A stretch of DNA of 64,000 bases from Steroidobacteraceae bacterium. Lineage in GTDB: Bacteria; Pseudomonadota; Gammaproteobacteria; Steroidobacterales; Steroidobacteraceae. Below the pieces are notes generated by a model. The model saw nothing but the letters and a program-made list of their open reading frames with translations, was not told the origin of the DNA and searched no databases. The stretch is from NCBI GenBank assembly GCA_025458905.1, contig JALORN010000004.1:120105-184104 (forward strand), written 5' to 3'. The translations under genes were made by a program, and so were the position numbers. Position 1 is the stretch's first letter, and every line of letters starts with the position of its first letter. Positions 17,527 to 26,246 of the stretch are shown in pieces.

Positions 17527-20500
17527 TCAGCAACCACGCAGGTCGAGCGTGAACGGGAAGTCCGGGTTCACGGCCGCCGGCGGCGGGACCGGCGCGTCGC
17601 GTCCCGGCGTGTGGCCCATCCGCTCGAAGCGCGCGAGGCGCCGGCTCTCCGACTCGAAGGCGTTCACCGGCAGGGTGGCGTAGTTGCGCCCGCCGGGGTG
17701 CATCACGTGGTGGCGGCAGCCGCCGAGCGAACGGCCGGTCCAGGTGTCGAAGAGGTCGAAGGTCAGTGGCGCGTGCACGCCGATGTTCGGGTGCAGGGCC
17801 GACGGCGGTTGCCAGGCGCGGTAACGCACGGCGCCGACGAACTCGCCGCCGACGCCGGTCGGGCGCAGCGGCACGGCGTGGCCGTTGCAGCCGACGCGGT
17901 AACGATCGGGCGCGAGCCCGGTCGCGTGCACCTGCAGCCGCTCGACCGACGAGTCGACGTAGCGCACGGTACCCCCGGCGCCGCCTTCCTCGCCCATGAC
18001 GTGCCAGGGCTCGAGCGCCTGGCGCAGCTCGACCCGCATGCCGCCGAGCTCGAAGTCGCCGCACGGCGGGAAGCGGAACTCGAGGTGCGGCGCGAACCAG
18101 CGCGCCTCGAACGCGAAGCCCGCGCCGCGCAGCTCGTCGATCACGTCGGTGAAGTCGCGCTCGACGAAGTACGGCAGCATGAAGCGGTCGTGCAGCTCGG
18201 TGCCCCAGCGCACCAGCCGCGGCGGCGCATACGGCCGCTGCCAGAAATGCGCCACCAGCGCGCGCAGCAGCAGCTGCTGGGCGAGGCTCATGCGGGCATG
18301 CGGCGGCATCTCGAAGGCGCGCAGTTCCACCAGGCCGAGCCGCCCCGCGGCGCCGTCGGGCGAATAGAGCTTGTCGATGCAAAACTCGGCGCGATGCGTG
18401 TTGCCGGTGACGTCGATGAGCAGGTTGCGGAACAGCCGGTCCACCAGCCAGGGCGCGACCTCGGTGCCGACCGGCGGCAGCTGCCGGAACGCGAGCTCGA
18501 GCTCGTAGATGGAGTCGTTGCGGGCCTCGTCGACCCGTGGCGCCTGGGAGGTGGGGCCGATGAATAGGCCGGAGAACAGGTAGGAGAGCGACGGGTGGTC
18601 GTGCCAGTAGCCGAGCAGGCTGCGCAGCAGGTCCGGACGGCGCAGGAACGGCGAGTCGCCGGGCGTGGCGCCGCCGAGCACGAAGTGATTGCCGCCGCCG
18701 GTGCCGGTGTGGCGGCCGTCGATCATGAACTTCTCGCTCGCCAGCCGCGCCTGGCGCGCGGCCTCGTAGAGGTGCGTGGTGCGCTCGACCAGCTCGCGCC
18801 AGCGCGCCGACGGCTGCACGTTGACCTCGATCACGCCCGGGTCGGGCGTGATGCGGAAGCTCTCGAGGCGCGGGTCGCGCGGCGGCTCGTAGCCCTCGAG
18901 CACCACCGGCTCGCCGAGCACCGCCGCACTGGCCTCGACCGCGGCCACGAGTTCGAGGTAGGCCTCGAGGCTGTCGAGCGGCGGCATGAACACGTACAGC
19001 ACGCCCCCCCGAGCCTCGGCGCACAGCGCGGTGCGCGGGATCCATGCGGCTGACTCGCCAGGCCGCGGGGCGCGGCTCGCCTCGCGCCCGCCGCCGGCGA
19101 CGGGCCGCCGCCCGGCGACGCGCGCGCGCAGTGCGTCGGCGGGCGGCAAGCGGGGGAACGCCTGGTTCGGATCCGGCGGCTCGGCGCCGGCGCGGTCCGT
19201 TGGCGCCACCCACGGCAGCGAATCGAGCGGCAGCCGCCAGCCGAGCGGCGAGTCCCCGGGCGTCAGGTAGCAGCGCTCGCGTCGCAGGTACCAGCGCTCG
19301 CTGCGCCAGGCCTCGCCGCGCGGGTCGCGCGCCAGCGGCAGGACGTGGCCCGCAGGACCTCCGGCCGGCGTGGCTGCCGGACTGTCCTCGGTCGTGGCAT
19401 TGCAGGGCAGGCGCATGCGCCGCCACTCGTCGTGGAACGGGTCTTCCCAGGCCGGGAACACGCGCTCCGCGGCGACGCCGAGCCGCCCGGCGAGCTCGCC
19501 GAGCAGGCGCGCCGCGGTGCCGGAGTCGATGCCCGGGCGTGGCGTCTCGTCGGACAGCAGCCGCGGGTCGCCCCACACCGGCTCGCCATCGCGGCGCCAG
19601 AAGCAGTTCAGGGACCAGCGCGGCAGCGGCTCGCCCGGATACCACTTGCCCTGGCCGAAGTGCACGAGGGCCGAGGGGGCATGGTGATCGCGCATCCGTC
19701 GGAAGAGGTCGATCGCGAGGCGGCGCTTCTGCTCGCCGAGCGCGGCGACGTTCCATTCCGGGGCGTCGGGATGATCGATCGAGACGAAGGTCGGCTCGCC
19801 GCCCATCGTCAGGCGCACGTCGTGGCGCTCGAGTTCGCCGTCCACCTGCTCGCCGAGCGCCTCGATGCGCGCCCAGTCGGCCTCGGCATAGGGACGGGTG
19901 ACCCGGGGCGCCTCGCGCACGCGCTCCACCGCCATCGCATGCTCGAACTGCACTTCGCAGGGGTCGAGCGCACCCGTGACCGGTGCCGCCGCCGAGGGCT
20001 CCGCGGTCGCGGCGAGCGGTATGTGGCCCTCGCCTGCGAGCAGGCCCGAGGTCGGATCGAGGCCGATCCAGCCGGCGCCCGGCAGGTAGACCTCGCACCA
20101 GGCGTGCAGGTCGGTGAAATCGGCGGCGGGACCCGCAGGACCGTCGAGCGGCTTCACGTCCGGCACGAGCTGGATGAGGTAGCCCGAGACGAACCGCGCG
20201 GCGAGCCCGAGGTGACGCAGCACCTGCACCAGCAACCAGCCTGAATCGCGACAGGAGCCGCTGCCGAGCGACAGCGTGGCCTCCGGCGTCTGCACCCCGG
20301 GCTCGAGCCGGATCAGGTAGCGGATCTCGCGGGAGAGCCGCACGTTCAGGTCGACCAGGAACTCGGTCGTGGGCCGCGCCTCGCGCGCGATGCCGGCGAC
20401 GAACTGCTCGAAGCGCGGCGTCGCCGGCAGCGTCACGAGGTACGGTGCGAGGTCGCGCTGCAGGGCCGGCTCGTAGACGAACGGGAAGCGCTCCGCCGCG

Positions 20501-20790
20501 GGCTCGAGGAAGAAGTCGAACGGGTTGTGCACCGCCATCTCGGCGACCAGGTCGACCGCGATGCGCAGCTCGCGGGTGCGCTGCGGGAACACCAGCCGCG
20601 CGACGAAGTTCGCCTGCGGATCCTGCTGCCAGTTCAGGAAGTGGCCGGCCGGGTCGACGGCGAGCGAATACGACAGGATCCGCGTCCGGCAATGCGGCGC
20701 GGGGCGCAGCCGCACCAGGTGCGGGCCGAGTGCGACCTCGCGGTCGAAGCGATAGTGGGTGACGTGGCTGAGTGCGACGTGGATCGACAC
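17527..20790 (-). CDS. DUF2126 transglutaminase-family protein (two domains)
   Basis: A 1087-residue protein, full length for the family. The N-terminal third is a transglutaminase-like protease: beta domain ([16 protein letters not shown]), then Cys in [12 protein letters not shown] (about 180), His in LHAWCEVY (about 229) and Asp in LDPTSG (about 244). The remaining 750 residues are DUF2126, with hallmark stretches [39 protein letters not shown] and [13 protein letters not shown] recall this domain being proposed as a ligase of the glutamine-synthetase/GCS2 class, which would put both amide-forming and amide-cleaving activities in one protein; treat that as a prediction. It is the first gene of the leftward operon. 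Its promoter must lie in the 141-nt gap shared with the divergent ATP-grasp gene at 20932. Confidence 0.92.
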   Translation of the reverse strand: MSIHVALSHVTHYRFDREVALGPHLVRLRPAPHCRTRILSYSLAVDPAGHFLNWQQDPQANFVARLVFPQRTRELRIAVDLVAEMAVHNPFDFFLEPAAERFPFVYEPALQRDLAPYLVTLPATPRFEQFVAGIAREARPTTEFLVDLNVRLSREIRYLIRLEPGVQTPEATLSLGSGSCRDSGWLLVQVLRHLGLAARFVSGYLIQLVPDVKPLDGPAGPAADFTDLHAWCEVYLPGAGWIGLDPTSGLLAGEGHIPLAATAEPSAAAPVTGALDPCEVQFEHAMAVERVREAPRVTRPYAEADWARIEALGEQVDGELERHDVRLTMGGEPTFVSIDHPDAPEWNVAALGEQKRRLAIDLFRRMRDHHAPSALVHFGQGKWYPGEPLPRWSLNCFWRRDGEPVWGDPRLLSDETPRPGIDSGTAARLLGELAGRLGVAAERVFPAWEDPFHDEWRRMRLPCNATTEDSPAATPAGGPAGHVLPLARDPRGEAWRSERWYLRRERCYLTPGDSPLGWRLPLDSLPWVAPTDRAGAEPPDPNQAFPRLPPADALRARVAGRRPVAGGGREASRAPRPGESAAWIPRTALCAEARGGVLYVFMPPLDSLEAYLELVAAVEASAAVLGEPVVLEGYEPPRDPRLESFRITPDPGVIEVNVQPSARWRELVERTTHLYEAARQARLASEKFMIDGRHTGTGGGNHFVLGGATPGDSPFLRRPDLLRSLLGYWHDHPSLSYLFSGLFIGPTSQAPRVDEARNDSIYELELAFRQLPPVGTEVAPWLVDRLFRNLLIDVTGNTHRAEFCIDKLYSPDGAAGRLGLVELRAFEMPPHARMSLAQQLLLRALVAHFWQRPYAPPRLVRWGTELHDRFMLPYFVERDFTDVIDELRGAGFAFEARWFAPHLEFRFPPCGDFELGGMRVELRQALEPWHVMGEEGGAGGTVRYVDSSVERLQVHATGLAPDRYRVGCNGHAVPLRPTGVGGEFVGAVRYRAWQPPSALHPNIGVHAPLTFDLFDTWTGRSLGGCRHHVMHPGGRNYATLPVNAFESESRRLARFERMGHTPGRDAPVPPPAAVNPDFPFTLDLRGC

Positions 20791-20870
20791 GCCGGCATTA
20801 TAGGGGCCGGGAAGGGCGCCGACGGTTGCACCATCGCGAGGCAGGCCTGCACTGCGATCAGGCAGCGGAC

Positions 20871-20915
20871 GTTAGTCTTTGGAGGCCACTGCGCCGGTCT
20901 GTTACTTTGGGGGCC
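20871..20915. promoter_or_regulatory. Imperfect direct repeat in divergent promoter region
   Basis: Two similar segments occur in the gap between the two arms of the ATP-grasp/alpha-E cluster: GTTAGTCTTTGGAGGCC at 20871-20887 and GTTACTTTGGGGGCC at 20901-20915. Starts are 30 bp apart, close to three helical turns. They lie 17 nt or more upstream of the rightward ATG at 20932. A regulator site or overlapping promoters is possible; no regulator gene is nearby on which to base a name. Confidence 0.25.
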
Positions 20916-20931
20916 GGTCGAGGATTCCCCG

Positions 20932-22383
20932 ATGAGCACCGACTGGAAAGCCTATCCCGCCGCGAGTTTCCACGACGAGCTGGTCGGGCCCGGCGGTGGC
21001 GCGCGCGAGGCGGGCAGGGCGTTGCTGCGCTGCCTCTCGGGACTCGGCGACGACGAGATCGCGGTTCGCCAGCAGGCCGCCGAGCTCGCCATCAAGGCCA
21101 TGGGCATCACCTTCACGGTCTATCACGAGCAGGACGGCTCGATCGACCGGGCCTGGCCGCTCGACATCATCCCGCGCACGATCTCGCGCCGGGAGTGGTT
21201 GCGCATCGAGGCGGGCCTGCGCCAGCGCGCCCTGGCGCTCAACCGCTTCATCGACGACATCTACCACGCCCAGCGATGCATCGCCGACGGCATCGTGCCG
21301 GCGTCGATCATCGCCTCGTCGAAGAACTACCGCCCCCAGTGCCGGGGCATCGACCCGCCGCTCGGCACCTGGGCGCACATCTGTGGTTCCGACCTGGTGC
21401 GCGACGCGGACGGCACGGTCTACGTGCTCGAGGACAACCTGCGGGTGCCCTCCGGCGTCTCCTACATGATCGAGAACCGGCACGTGATCAAGCGCGTCTT
21501 TCCCGAGTTGTTCGAGAACGCCGCGATCCTGCCGGTCGACGACTACCCGCTGCAGCTGTTCGACACGCTGGCGGCGCTGTCGCCGCGCAAGGAGACGCGA
21601 CCCGAGGTCGTGGTGCTGACGCCGGGGATCTACAACTCCGCCTATTTCGAGCATGCGTACCTGGCGCGCCAGATGGGCTGCGAGCTGGTCGAGGGCCGCG
21701 ACCTCGCCGTCGACGGCGACGACTGCGTCTACATGCAGACGGTGCGCGGCTGGACGCGGGTCGACGTCATCTACCGGCGCATCGACGACGACTTCCTCGA
21801 CCCGGAGAGTTTCCGCGCCGACTCCACGCTCGGCGTGCCGGGCCTGATGCGCGCCTGGGCCAGCGGCAAGGTCGCGCTGGCGAACGCGCCGGGCGCCGGC
21901 GTGGCCGACGACAAGCTCGTCTACTCGTACGTTCCCGACCTGATCCGCTACTACCTCGGGGAAGACGCGATCCTGCCGAACGTGCCGTCCTGGCGTTGCG
22001 GCGAGCCGCGGCACCTCGATCACGTGCTCGGCCACCTCGACGAGCTGGTGGTGAAGCCGGTCGACGGTTCGGGCGGCTACGGCATCCTGATGGGGCCGGC
22101 CTCGACCCAGCGCGAGCGCGCGCAGTTCGCGGCGGCACTGAAGGCGGACCCGCGCAGCTTCATCGCGCAGCCGGTGATCCGGCTCTCGACCGTGCCCACC
22201 TTCGTCACCGACCGCCTCGAGCCGCGGCACGTCGACCTGCGGCCCTTCATCCTCAGCGGTCCGCAGACCTGGGTCACGACCGGCGGCCTGACGCGCGTCG
22301 CGCTGCGCAAGGGTTCGCTGGTCGTGAACTCCTCGCAGGGCGGTGGCAGCAAGGACACCTGGATCGTGGACACGGAGGCTTGA
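20932..22383 (+). CDS. Circularly permuted ATP-grasp protein (set 2)
   Basis: A 483-residue single-domain version of the DUF404/DUF407 ATP-grasp ligase, typical in length. Conserved stretches include RPQCRGIDPPLGTW, SGVSYMIENRHV, VLTPGIYNSAYFEHAYLA, VIYRRIDDDFLDP, DELVVKPVDGSGGYG and SSQGGGSKDTW. These supply the ATP and Mg2+ binding residues of the fold. The family should activate a carboxylate and join it to an amine, probably in a small peptide, with the alpha-E protein as obligate partner. The ATG at 20932 starts the conserved region cleanly; the frame is open upstream but not conserved. Its stop shares one base with the next ATG (TGATG), a sign of translational coupling with the alpha-E gene. 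Confidence 0.93.
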   Translation: MSTDWKAYPAASFHDELVGPGGGAREAGRALLRCLSGLGDDEIAVRQQAAELAIKAMGITFTVYHEQDGSIDRAWPLDIIPRTISRREWLRIEAGLRQRALALNRFIDDIYHAQRCIADGIVPASIIASSKNYRPQCRGIDPPLGTWAHICGSDLVRDADGTVYVLEDNLRVPSGVSYMIENRHVIKRVFPELFENAAILPVDDYPLQLFDTLAALSPRKETRPEVVVLTPGIYNSAYFEHAYLARQMGCELVEGRDLAVDGDDCVYMQTVRGWTRVDVIYRRIDDDFLDPESFRADSTLGVPGLMRAWASGKVALANAPGAGVADDKLVYSYVPDLIRYYLGEDAILPNVPSWRCGEPRHLDHVLGHLDELVVKPVDGSGGYGILMGPASTQRERAQFAAALKADPRSFIAQPVIRLSTVPTFVTDRLEPRHVDLRPFILSGPQTWVTTGGLTRVALRKGSLVVNSSQGGGSKDTWIVDTEA

Positions 22384-23390
22384 TGCTCGCCCGCGTCGTC
22401 GAGAACGTGTACTGGCTGGCGCGCTACCTCGAGCGCGCCGAGAACACGGCGCGCCTCGTCAACGTCAACACCAACCTCGTGCTCGACCTGCCGGCGGGTT
22501 TCGCGCCGGGCTGGATGCTGCTGGTGGACATCAGCGGCGGCCGCGAGGTGTTCGATGCGCTCGGCGGCCGCGCCGAGGATGCGAACACCGAGCGCCGCGT
22601 GGTGCGGTTCCTGCTGTCGGAGCGCCAGAACGCCGGCTCCCTCGTCTCGTCGCTGCGGATGGCGCACGAGAACGCCCGCACGCTGCGCGAGGTGCTGCCG
22701 AGCGAGGTGTCGGAGCAGCTCAACGAGTTCTACGCGGAGTTCACCCGCGACATCGCCAACGGGATCAACAAGCGCACGCGCTTCGAGTTCCTGAAGCAGA
22801 CCGTGCTGCGCCTGCAGACCCTCGCGGGGCAGCTCGATGGCACGATGAACCGCAACGACGCGTTCACCTTCCTGCAGATCGGCCGCAACCTCGAGCGCGC
22901 CGACATGACCAGCCGGATCGTGGACGTGCGCTCCGCGCAGCTGCTGCCCGCCGAGACCCCGGAGCTGCGGCCCTTCGACACGGTGCAGTGGATGAGCGTG
23001 CTGAAGTCGCTGTCCGGCTACCAGATGTACCGCCTGCGCATGCGCAGCCGCGTGCGGCGCGCAGACGTGATGCAGTTCCTGTTGCGCGACGACCAGTTCC
23101 CACGCGCCTGCGGCTTCTGCCTCGAGCGGATCAGCGATGCGCTGCGCGGTCTGCCGCGCAGCGCGGAGGTGCTGGCGCTGCTCGACGATGCGGCACGGTT
23201 CCTCGGCGTGGCGAATCTCGAGACGCTCGACCAGGCGGGCCTGCACGAGCTCGTCGACCGGCTGCAACTCGAGATCCAGGGCATCCACGACGGCATCGCG
23301 AAGAGCTACTTCCCGTCGCGCGACGGCGCCAACCGCCCGTTGCTCGCCGCGCGTGCCGGCGAGCCCGCCCAGTCACAGTCGTCGCGCTAG
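22383..23390 (+). CDS. Alpha-E domain protein (DUF403, set 2)
   Basis: A 335-residue all-helical protein beginning MLARVVENVYWLARYLERAE, the canonical alpha-E start with the conserved Glu/Arg helix. Further motifs are AHENARTLREVLPSEV, FLQIGRNLERADMTSRI and LRRDDQFPRAC-like FLLRDDQFPRACGFC. The fold is assigned from the family only; no catalytic activity has been established for it, and a scaffolding or substrate-binding role for the ATP-grasp partner is the usual proposal. Translation is coupled to the ATP-grasp gene by a one-base overlap. The end overlaps the convergent TetR gene by 4 nt. A standalone transglutaminase normally follows in such operons; none does here, so set 2 probably shares the three proteases of set 1. 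Confidence 0.93.
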   Translation: MLARVVENVYWLARYLERAENTARLVNVNTNLVLDLPAGFAPGWMLLVDISGGREVFDALGGRAEDANTERRVVRFLLSERQNAGSLVSSLRMAHENARTLREVLPSEVSEQLNEFYAEFTRDIANGINKRTRFEFLKQTVLRLQTLAGQLDGTMNRNDAFTFLQIGRNLERADMTSRIVDVRSAQLLPAETPELRPFDTVQWMSVLKSLSGYQMYRLRMRSRVRRADVMQFLLRDDQFPRACGFCLERISDALRGLPRSAEVLALLDDAARFLGVANLETLDQAGLHELVDRLQLEIQGIHDGIAKSYFPSRDGANRPLLAARAGEPAQSQSSR

Positions 23391-24082
23391 GGCCGGCGGG
23401 ATCGTGACCCGGCCTCGTCGGCAGGTCGGTCGGATCGCGAGGTGCCGCTCACCGGAGTGAGCGCGTGCAGCCAGTGCTCGACGAGCCCGGCCTTGAGGGC
23501 CGCCCGGTCCAGGGTGTCGTCGAGGATCGCACGCGTCGCGATCCCCTCGAAGCAGGCCGCGAACAGCGTCGCCACGACCCGCGCCGGCGTCCTCGTCGAG
23601 ACCAGACCCCGTCCCTGCAGGGTGTGGAAGGCCGCCTCGAGGGCGTCGATCGCCAGTCGATCCTCGGCATGCAGGGTGGCGAGCAACGTCGGGTTGCGGC
23701 CGGCTTCGGCGAGTACCTCGGTGACGAGGCGCACGTATCCGGAGTCGAACGCCGCATCTACCGCGGCGTCGGTCCACGCGGCGAGCGCGTCGCGGAGCGT
23801 CGCGGCCGCGCGCAGCGCCGTGATCGCCGCGAGCGTGTCCGTCCGCTCGCGCTCGGCCGCCGCCAGCACGATCTCTTCCTTGCTGCGGAAGTACCGGTAG
23901 AGCAGGCCCATGCTGAGGCCGGAAGCGCGCGCGATCTCCGCCATCGACGCCTGGTGGAAGCCCTTGTCGATGAAGCATCTGGCGGCGGCCGCGAGGATCT
24001 GGGCGCGCCGCTGTTCGCGCAGCTGCGGATTGGGTGTTCGCAACATCGGCTCCGGCGCACGAAAGGTGAGCCCTCGCTCCAT
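23387..24082 (-). CDS. TetR/AcrR-family transcriptional regulator
   Basis: About 231 residues from the ATG at 24082; a later ATG at 24046 (preceded by GGAG) would give 219, and an upstream GTG at 24127 falls inside the operator and is unlikely. The N-terminal helix-turn-helix is plain: AAARCFIDKGFHQASMAEIARASGLS...YRYFRSKEEI. The C-terminal ligand domain is Ala-rich and not assignable. It is divergent from the fatty acid hydroxylase gene, and a strong 26-bp palindrome lies between them (24111-24136). The regulator probably represses both itself and the hydroxylase and responds to a lipid or hydrophobic ligand; that is inferred from arrangement alone. The C-terminal tail is Arg/Asp-rich and weakly conserved in appearance. 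Confidence 0.9.
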   Translation of the reverse strand: MERGLTFRAPEPMLRTPNPQLREQRRAQILAAAARCFIDKGFHQASMAEIARASGLSMGLLYRYFRSKEEIVLAAAERERTDTLAAITALRAAATLRDALAAWTDAAVDAAFDSGYVRLVTEVLAEAGRNPTLLATLHAEDRLAIDALEAAFHTLQGRGLVSTRTPARVVATLFAACFEGIATRAILDDTLDRAALKAGLVEHWLHALTPVSGTSRSDRPADEAGSRSRRP

Positions 24083-24110
24083 CTTAGCTTGACCAGGGGG
24101 CGCGAAATTC

Positions 24111-24136
24111 TTAAAGTGAACGCTCACTCACTTTAA
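24111..24136. promoter_or_regulatory. TetR-type operator palindrome
   Basis: Perfect 9-bp arms TTAAAGTGA (24111-24119) and TCACTTTAA (24128-24136) flank an 8-bp spacer. Inside it the reverse-strand reading AGTGAGTGAGCGTTCACT matches the general look of TetR-family operators. It sits between the divergent TetR and hydroxylase genes and abuts the ATG at 24136, so a bound repressor would cover the start of the hydroxylase gene. Confidence 0.75.
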
Positions 24137-24996
24137 TGGAGCGCGTCGTGGGCTTCGTTCATGAGCCTTGGCCGGAGCGTCTCGAACTCGCCGGAACGGC
24201 GCTGGCCGCCCTGTTGTTCGTGCTGCTGCCGCTCGAACTCTGGCGTCGCTGGCGCGCCGGCCGGCTGGGCCGGACCGGCTGTGCGGAGATGCTGGCGAGC
24301 GCCAGTCCGCTGCTGCCGACCCTGCTGGTGGCCGGTCCCGTGGTCGCGTGGGTCACCGTCGTGTACGGGGTCGCGGCCACCCTCGCGCCCTGGCGCATCC
24401 CGACGAATGCGGCGACCGTGCTGCTCGCGCTGGTGGTCGTCGACTTTCTCTACTACTGGGACCACCGCTGCGCCCACGCCTTCCGCCCCTACTGGGCGAC
24501 GTGCCACTCGGTGCACCACAGTTCGCCGCAGTTCGACCAGACCACGGGGCTGCGTGTCTCGTTCGTCGACGGCTTCGTATCGCCCTGGTTCTACGTTCCC
24601 GCGGTCCTGCTCGGGTTCGACCCGGCGCTGGTGATCGCCGCGTTCGCGGTGATCATCGGCTACCAGCAGTGGCTGCACACCGAGGCCATCGGACGCCTGC
24701 GGTGGCTCGACGGCTGGCTGAACACCCCGGCGAACCACCGCGTCCATCACGCCACCCAGTCCCACTACCTCGACCGCAACTTCGGGGCCGTGCTGATGGC
24801 CTGGGACAGGCTCTTCGGGACCTATGCGCCGGAAACCGAAACGCCGCGCTACGGCCTCACGCGGCCGCTGCGCAGCTCGAACCCGTGGCACGTCCATACC
24901 ATCGAGATGGCGCGGCTCCTGGAAGACCTGCGCGGTTCGAGCGACCTGCCCGACCTGCTGCGGCGTCTCGTGCGGATGCCTGCGAGGCGCGGCTGA
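24136..24996 (+). CDS. Sterol desaturase / fatty acid hydroxylase family protein
   Basis: A 286-residue membrane protein with about four hydrophobic segments. The di-iron ligands appear as the expected His clusters: DHRCAHAF (HX3H, about 112), HSVHHSS (HX2HH, about 126) and NHRVHHAT (HX2HH, about 200), with HTEAIG at about 180. Such enzymes hydroxylate or desaturate acyl chains, sterols or carotenoids using O2 at the membrane. The start is ambiguous: ATG at 24136 overlaps the operator and has no Shine-Dalgarno sequence, whereas GTG at 24148 is preceded by GGAG at 24138-24141 with 6-nt spacing and would drop only four residues. Control by the divergent TetR regulator is very likely. The substrate is unknown. 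Confidence 0.88.
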   Translation: MERVVGFVHEPWPERLELAGTALAALLFVLLPLELWRRWRAGRLGRTGCAEMLASASPLLPTLLVAGPVVAWVTVVYGVAATLAPWRIPTNAATVLLALVVVDFLYYWDHRCAHAFRPYWATCHSVHHSSPQFDQTTGLRVSFVDGFVSPWFYVPAVLLGFDPALVIAAFAVIIGYQQWLHTEAIGRLRWLDGWLNTPANHRVHHATQSHYLDRNFGAVLMAWDRLFGTYAPETETPRYGLTRPLRSSNPWHVHTIEMARLLEDLRGSSDLPDLLRRLVRMPARRG

Positions 24997-25059
24997 GAGC
25001 ACTCGGGACGAGCGCCACCCGGAGCCCCCCGGGGCGCAGGCCCGCGCGGCTCGACCCGC

Positions 25060-26130
25060 TCAGCGCTGCATCGGCCGGCTGCCGCCGCCCGCGTCCGGCC
25101 GCCGCCTCACGTGCCGCTCGAGAAAAGCCGCGACCGTCGTCACCGTCGCCGCCGGCAGCTCGACGTGCATCAGGTGCCCGCCACCGGCCTGCACGACCTT
25201 CTCGCGGTACACGGCGCGCGTGAGCGCGGCCTGGAAGCGGTCCGCGGTCTCCTGCGACAGCGAGCGGTTGGCGCCACCCCAGAACACCAGCACCGGCGCC
25301 CGCACGTGCGCGAGCACGCGTTCCGGGCTGCCGCGCACGTACTGGTCGATCGACAGCGCGGCCTCGCGGTCGCGGCCGACGATGTTGGCGAAGTCGACCT
25401 TGCGGTCGACCCAGGCCTCGGTGAGCCTCGCAGGGTCGATGAACGCCTTGCGCAGGCCCGCTGCGGTCGCCTCGCGCGACACGGTGTCGCTGACGCTCGC
25501 GGCGTAGAACTTCTTCTCGCCGCTCTTCGGGTCGACCTCCTGCTTGCCGTACTCGATGCCGGCGGAGTTCATGACCACGAGGCCGGTGACGCGATCGGTG
25601 CGCGTCGCGGCGTAGCGGAACGCCACGGGGCCGCCGTAGGAGGTACCGACGATCGCGAAGCGCTCGATGCCGCGCTCGTCCATCAGGCCGTCGACCAGCG
25701 ACAGCATGCGGTCGATCGAGTAGTTGCCGTTGACTGCGGGGCCGCTCAGGCCGAAGCCGGGCAGGTCGAGGCGCACGACCCGCCAGCCCTTGCCGAGCAG
25801 GGTCGGCATCCAGCCGTCCCAGTCGCCGAGGTCGCCGCTCGAGCCGTGGATCAGCAGCACGGCGGGGCCGGCGCCCTGGTCCTTGACGTGCAGCTTCACG
25901 TCGTCGACCTCGATGAAGCGCGAGTCGGCGTCGGCGTACTTGGCGATCACCTGCTGCAGCGGCAGCACGCGGGTGCCGGCGGCCGAGGCGGCCGACGCGG
26001 CGAAGCCGCCGAGCGCCAGGGCGAGCGCGACCCGCAAAGCTGCGCGCGCGCGCGCCGTGCGCCTCGGGCCGACCGTGGAGCAGGCGGCGCACGGGATGGC
26101 GGGCGAACGGCCGAGTCCGTAGAGGGGCAT
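25060..26130 (-). CDS. Alpha/beta hydrolase, exported
   Basis: A 356-residue protein. A Pro/Ala/Arg-rich start leads to a hydrophobic segment (RVALALALGGFAASAA, about 32-50), so it is probably exported or anchored. The fold is clear: LLIHGSSGDLGDW (oxyanion region, about 88), RLDLPGFGLSG, and the nucleophile elbow GTSYGG (about 152). The His is in GGGHLMHVE near 325. At the usual position of the catalytic acid the sequence reads WGGANRSLS, with Asn where most relatives have Asp, so the acid may be missing or come from elsewhere. It lies 116 nt downstream of the PhoX gene on the same strand and may be read through from it. The substrate (ester, epoxide, lactone) is not predictable. Confidence 0.82.
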   Translation of the reverse strand: MPLYGLGRSPAIPCAACSTVGPRRTARARAALRVALALALGGFAASAASAAGTRVLPLQQVIAKYADADSRFIEVDDVKLHVKDQGAGPAVLLIHGSSGDLGDWDGWMPTLLGKGWRVVRLDLPGFGLSGPAVNGNYSIDRMLSLVDGLMDERGIERFAIVGTSYGGPVAFRYAATRTDRVTGLVVMNSAGIEYGKQEVDPKSGEKKFYAASVSDTVSREATAAGLRKAFIDPARLTEAWVDRKVDFANIVGRDREAALSIDQYVRGSPERVLAHVRAPVLVFWGGANRSLSQETADRFQAALTRAVYREKVVQAGGGHLMHVELPAATVTTVAAFLERHVRRRPDAGGGSRPMQR

Positions 26131-26246
26131 GGCGACGGGCTCCACTGCGGCCCGGCGTGGGCCGTCGGGCGGAGTGTCGCGCAGCCGGGCGCCGTGCCGC
26201 GCGCGGTCGCGGCACGGCTCCGGAATGCGGACGCCGTCCGGCGGCC

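Noticed and set aside
14120..20692. A very long open frame running through the transglutaminase, fusion and DUF2126 genes
   Set aside because: Only its last 319 codons carry family motifs. The rest is an Arg/Ala/Pro-rich shadow in the wrong frame of two well-supported genes, a normal effect of high GC.
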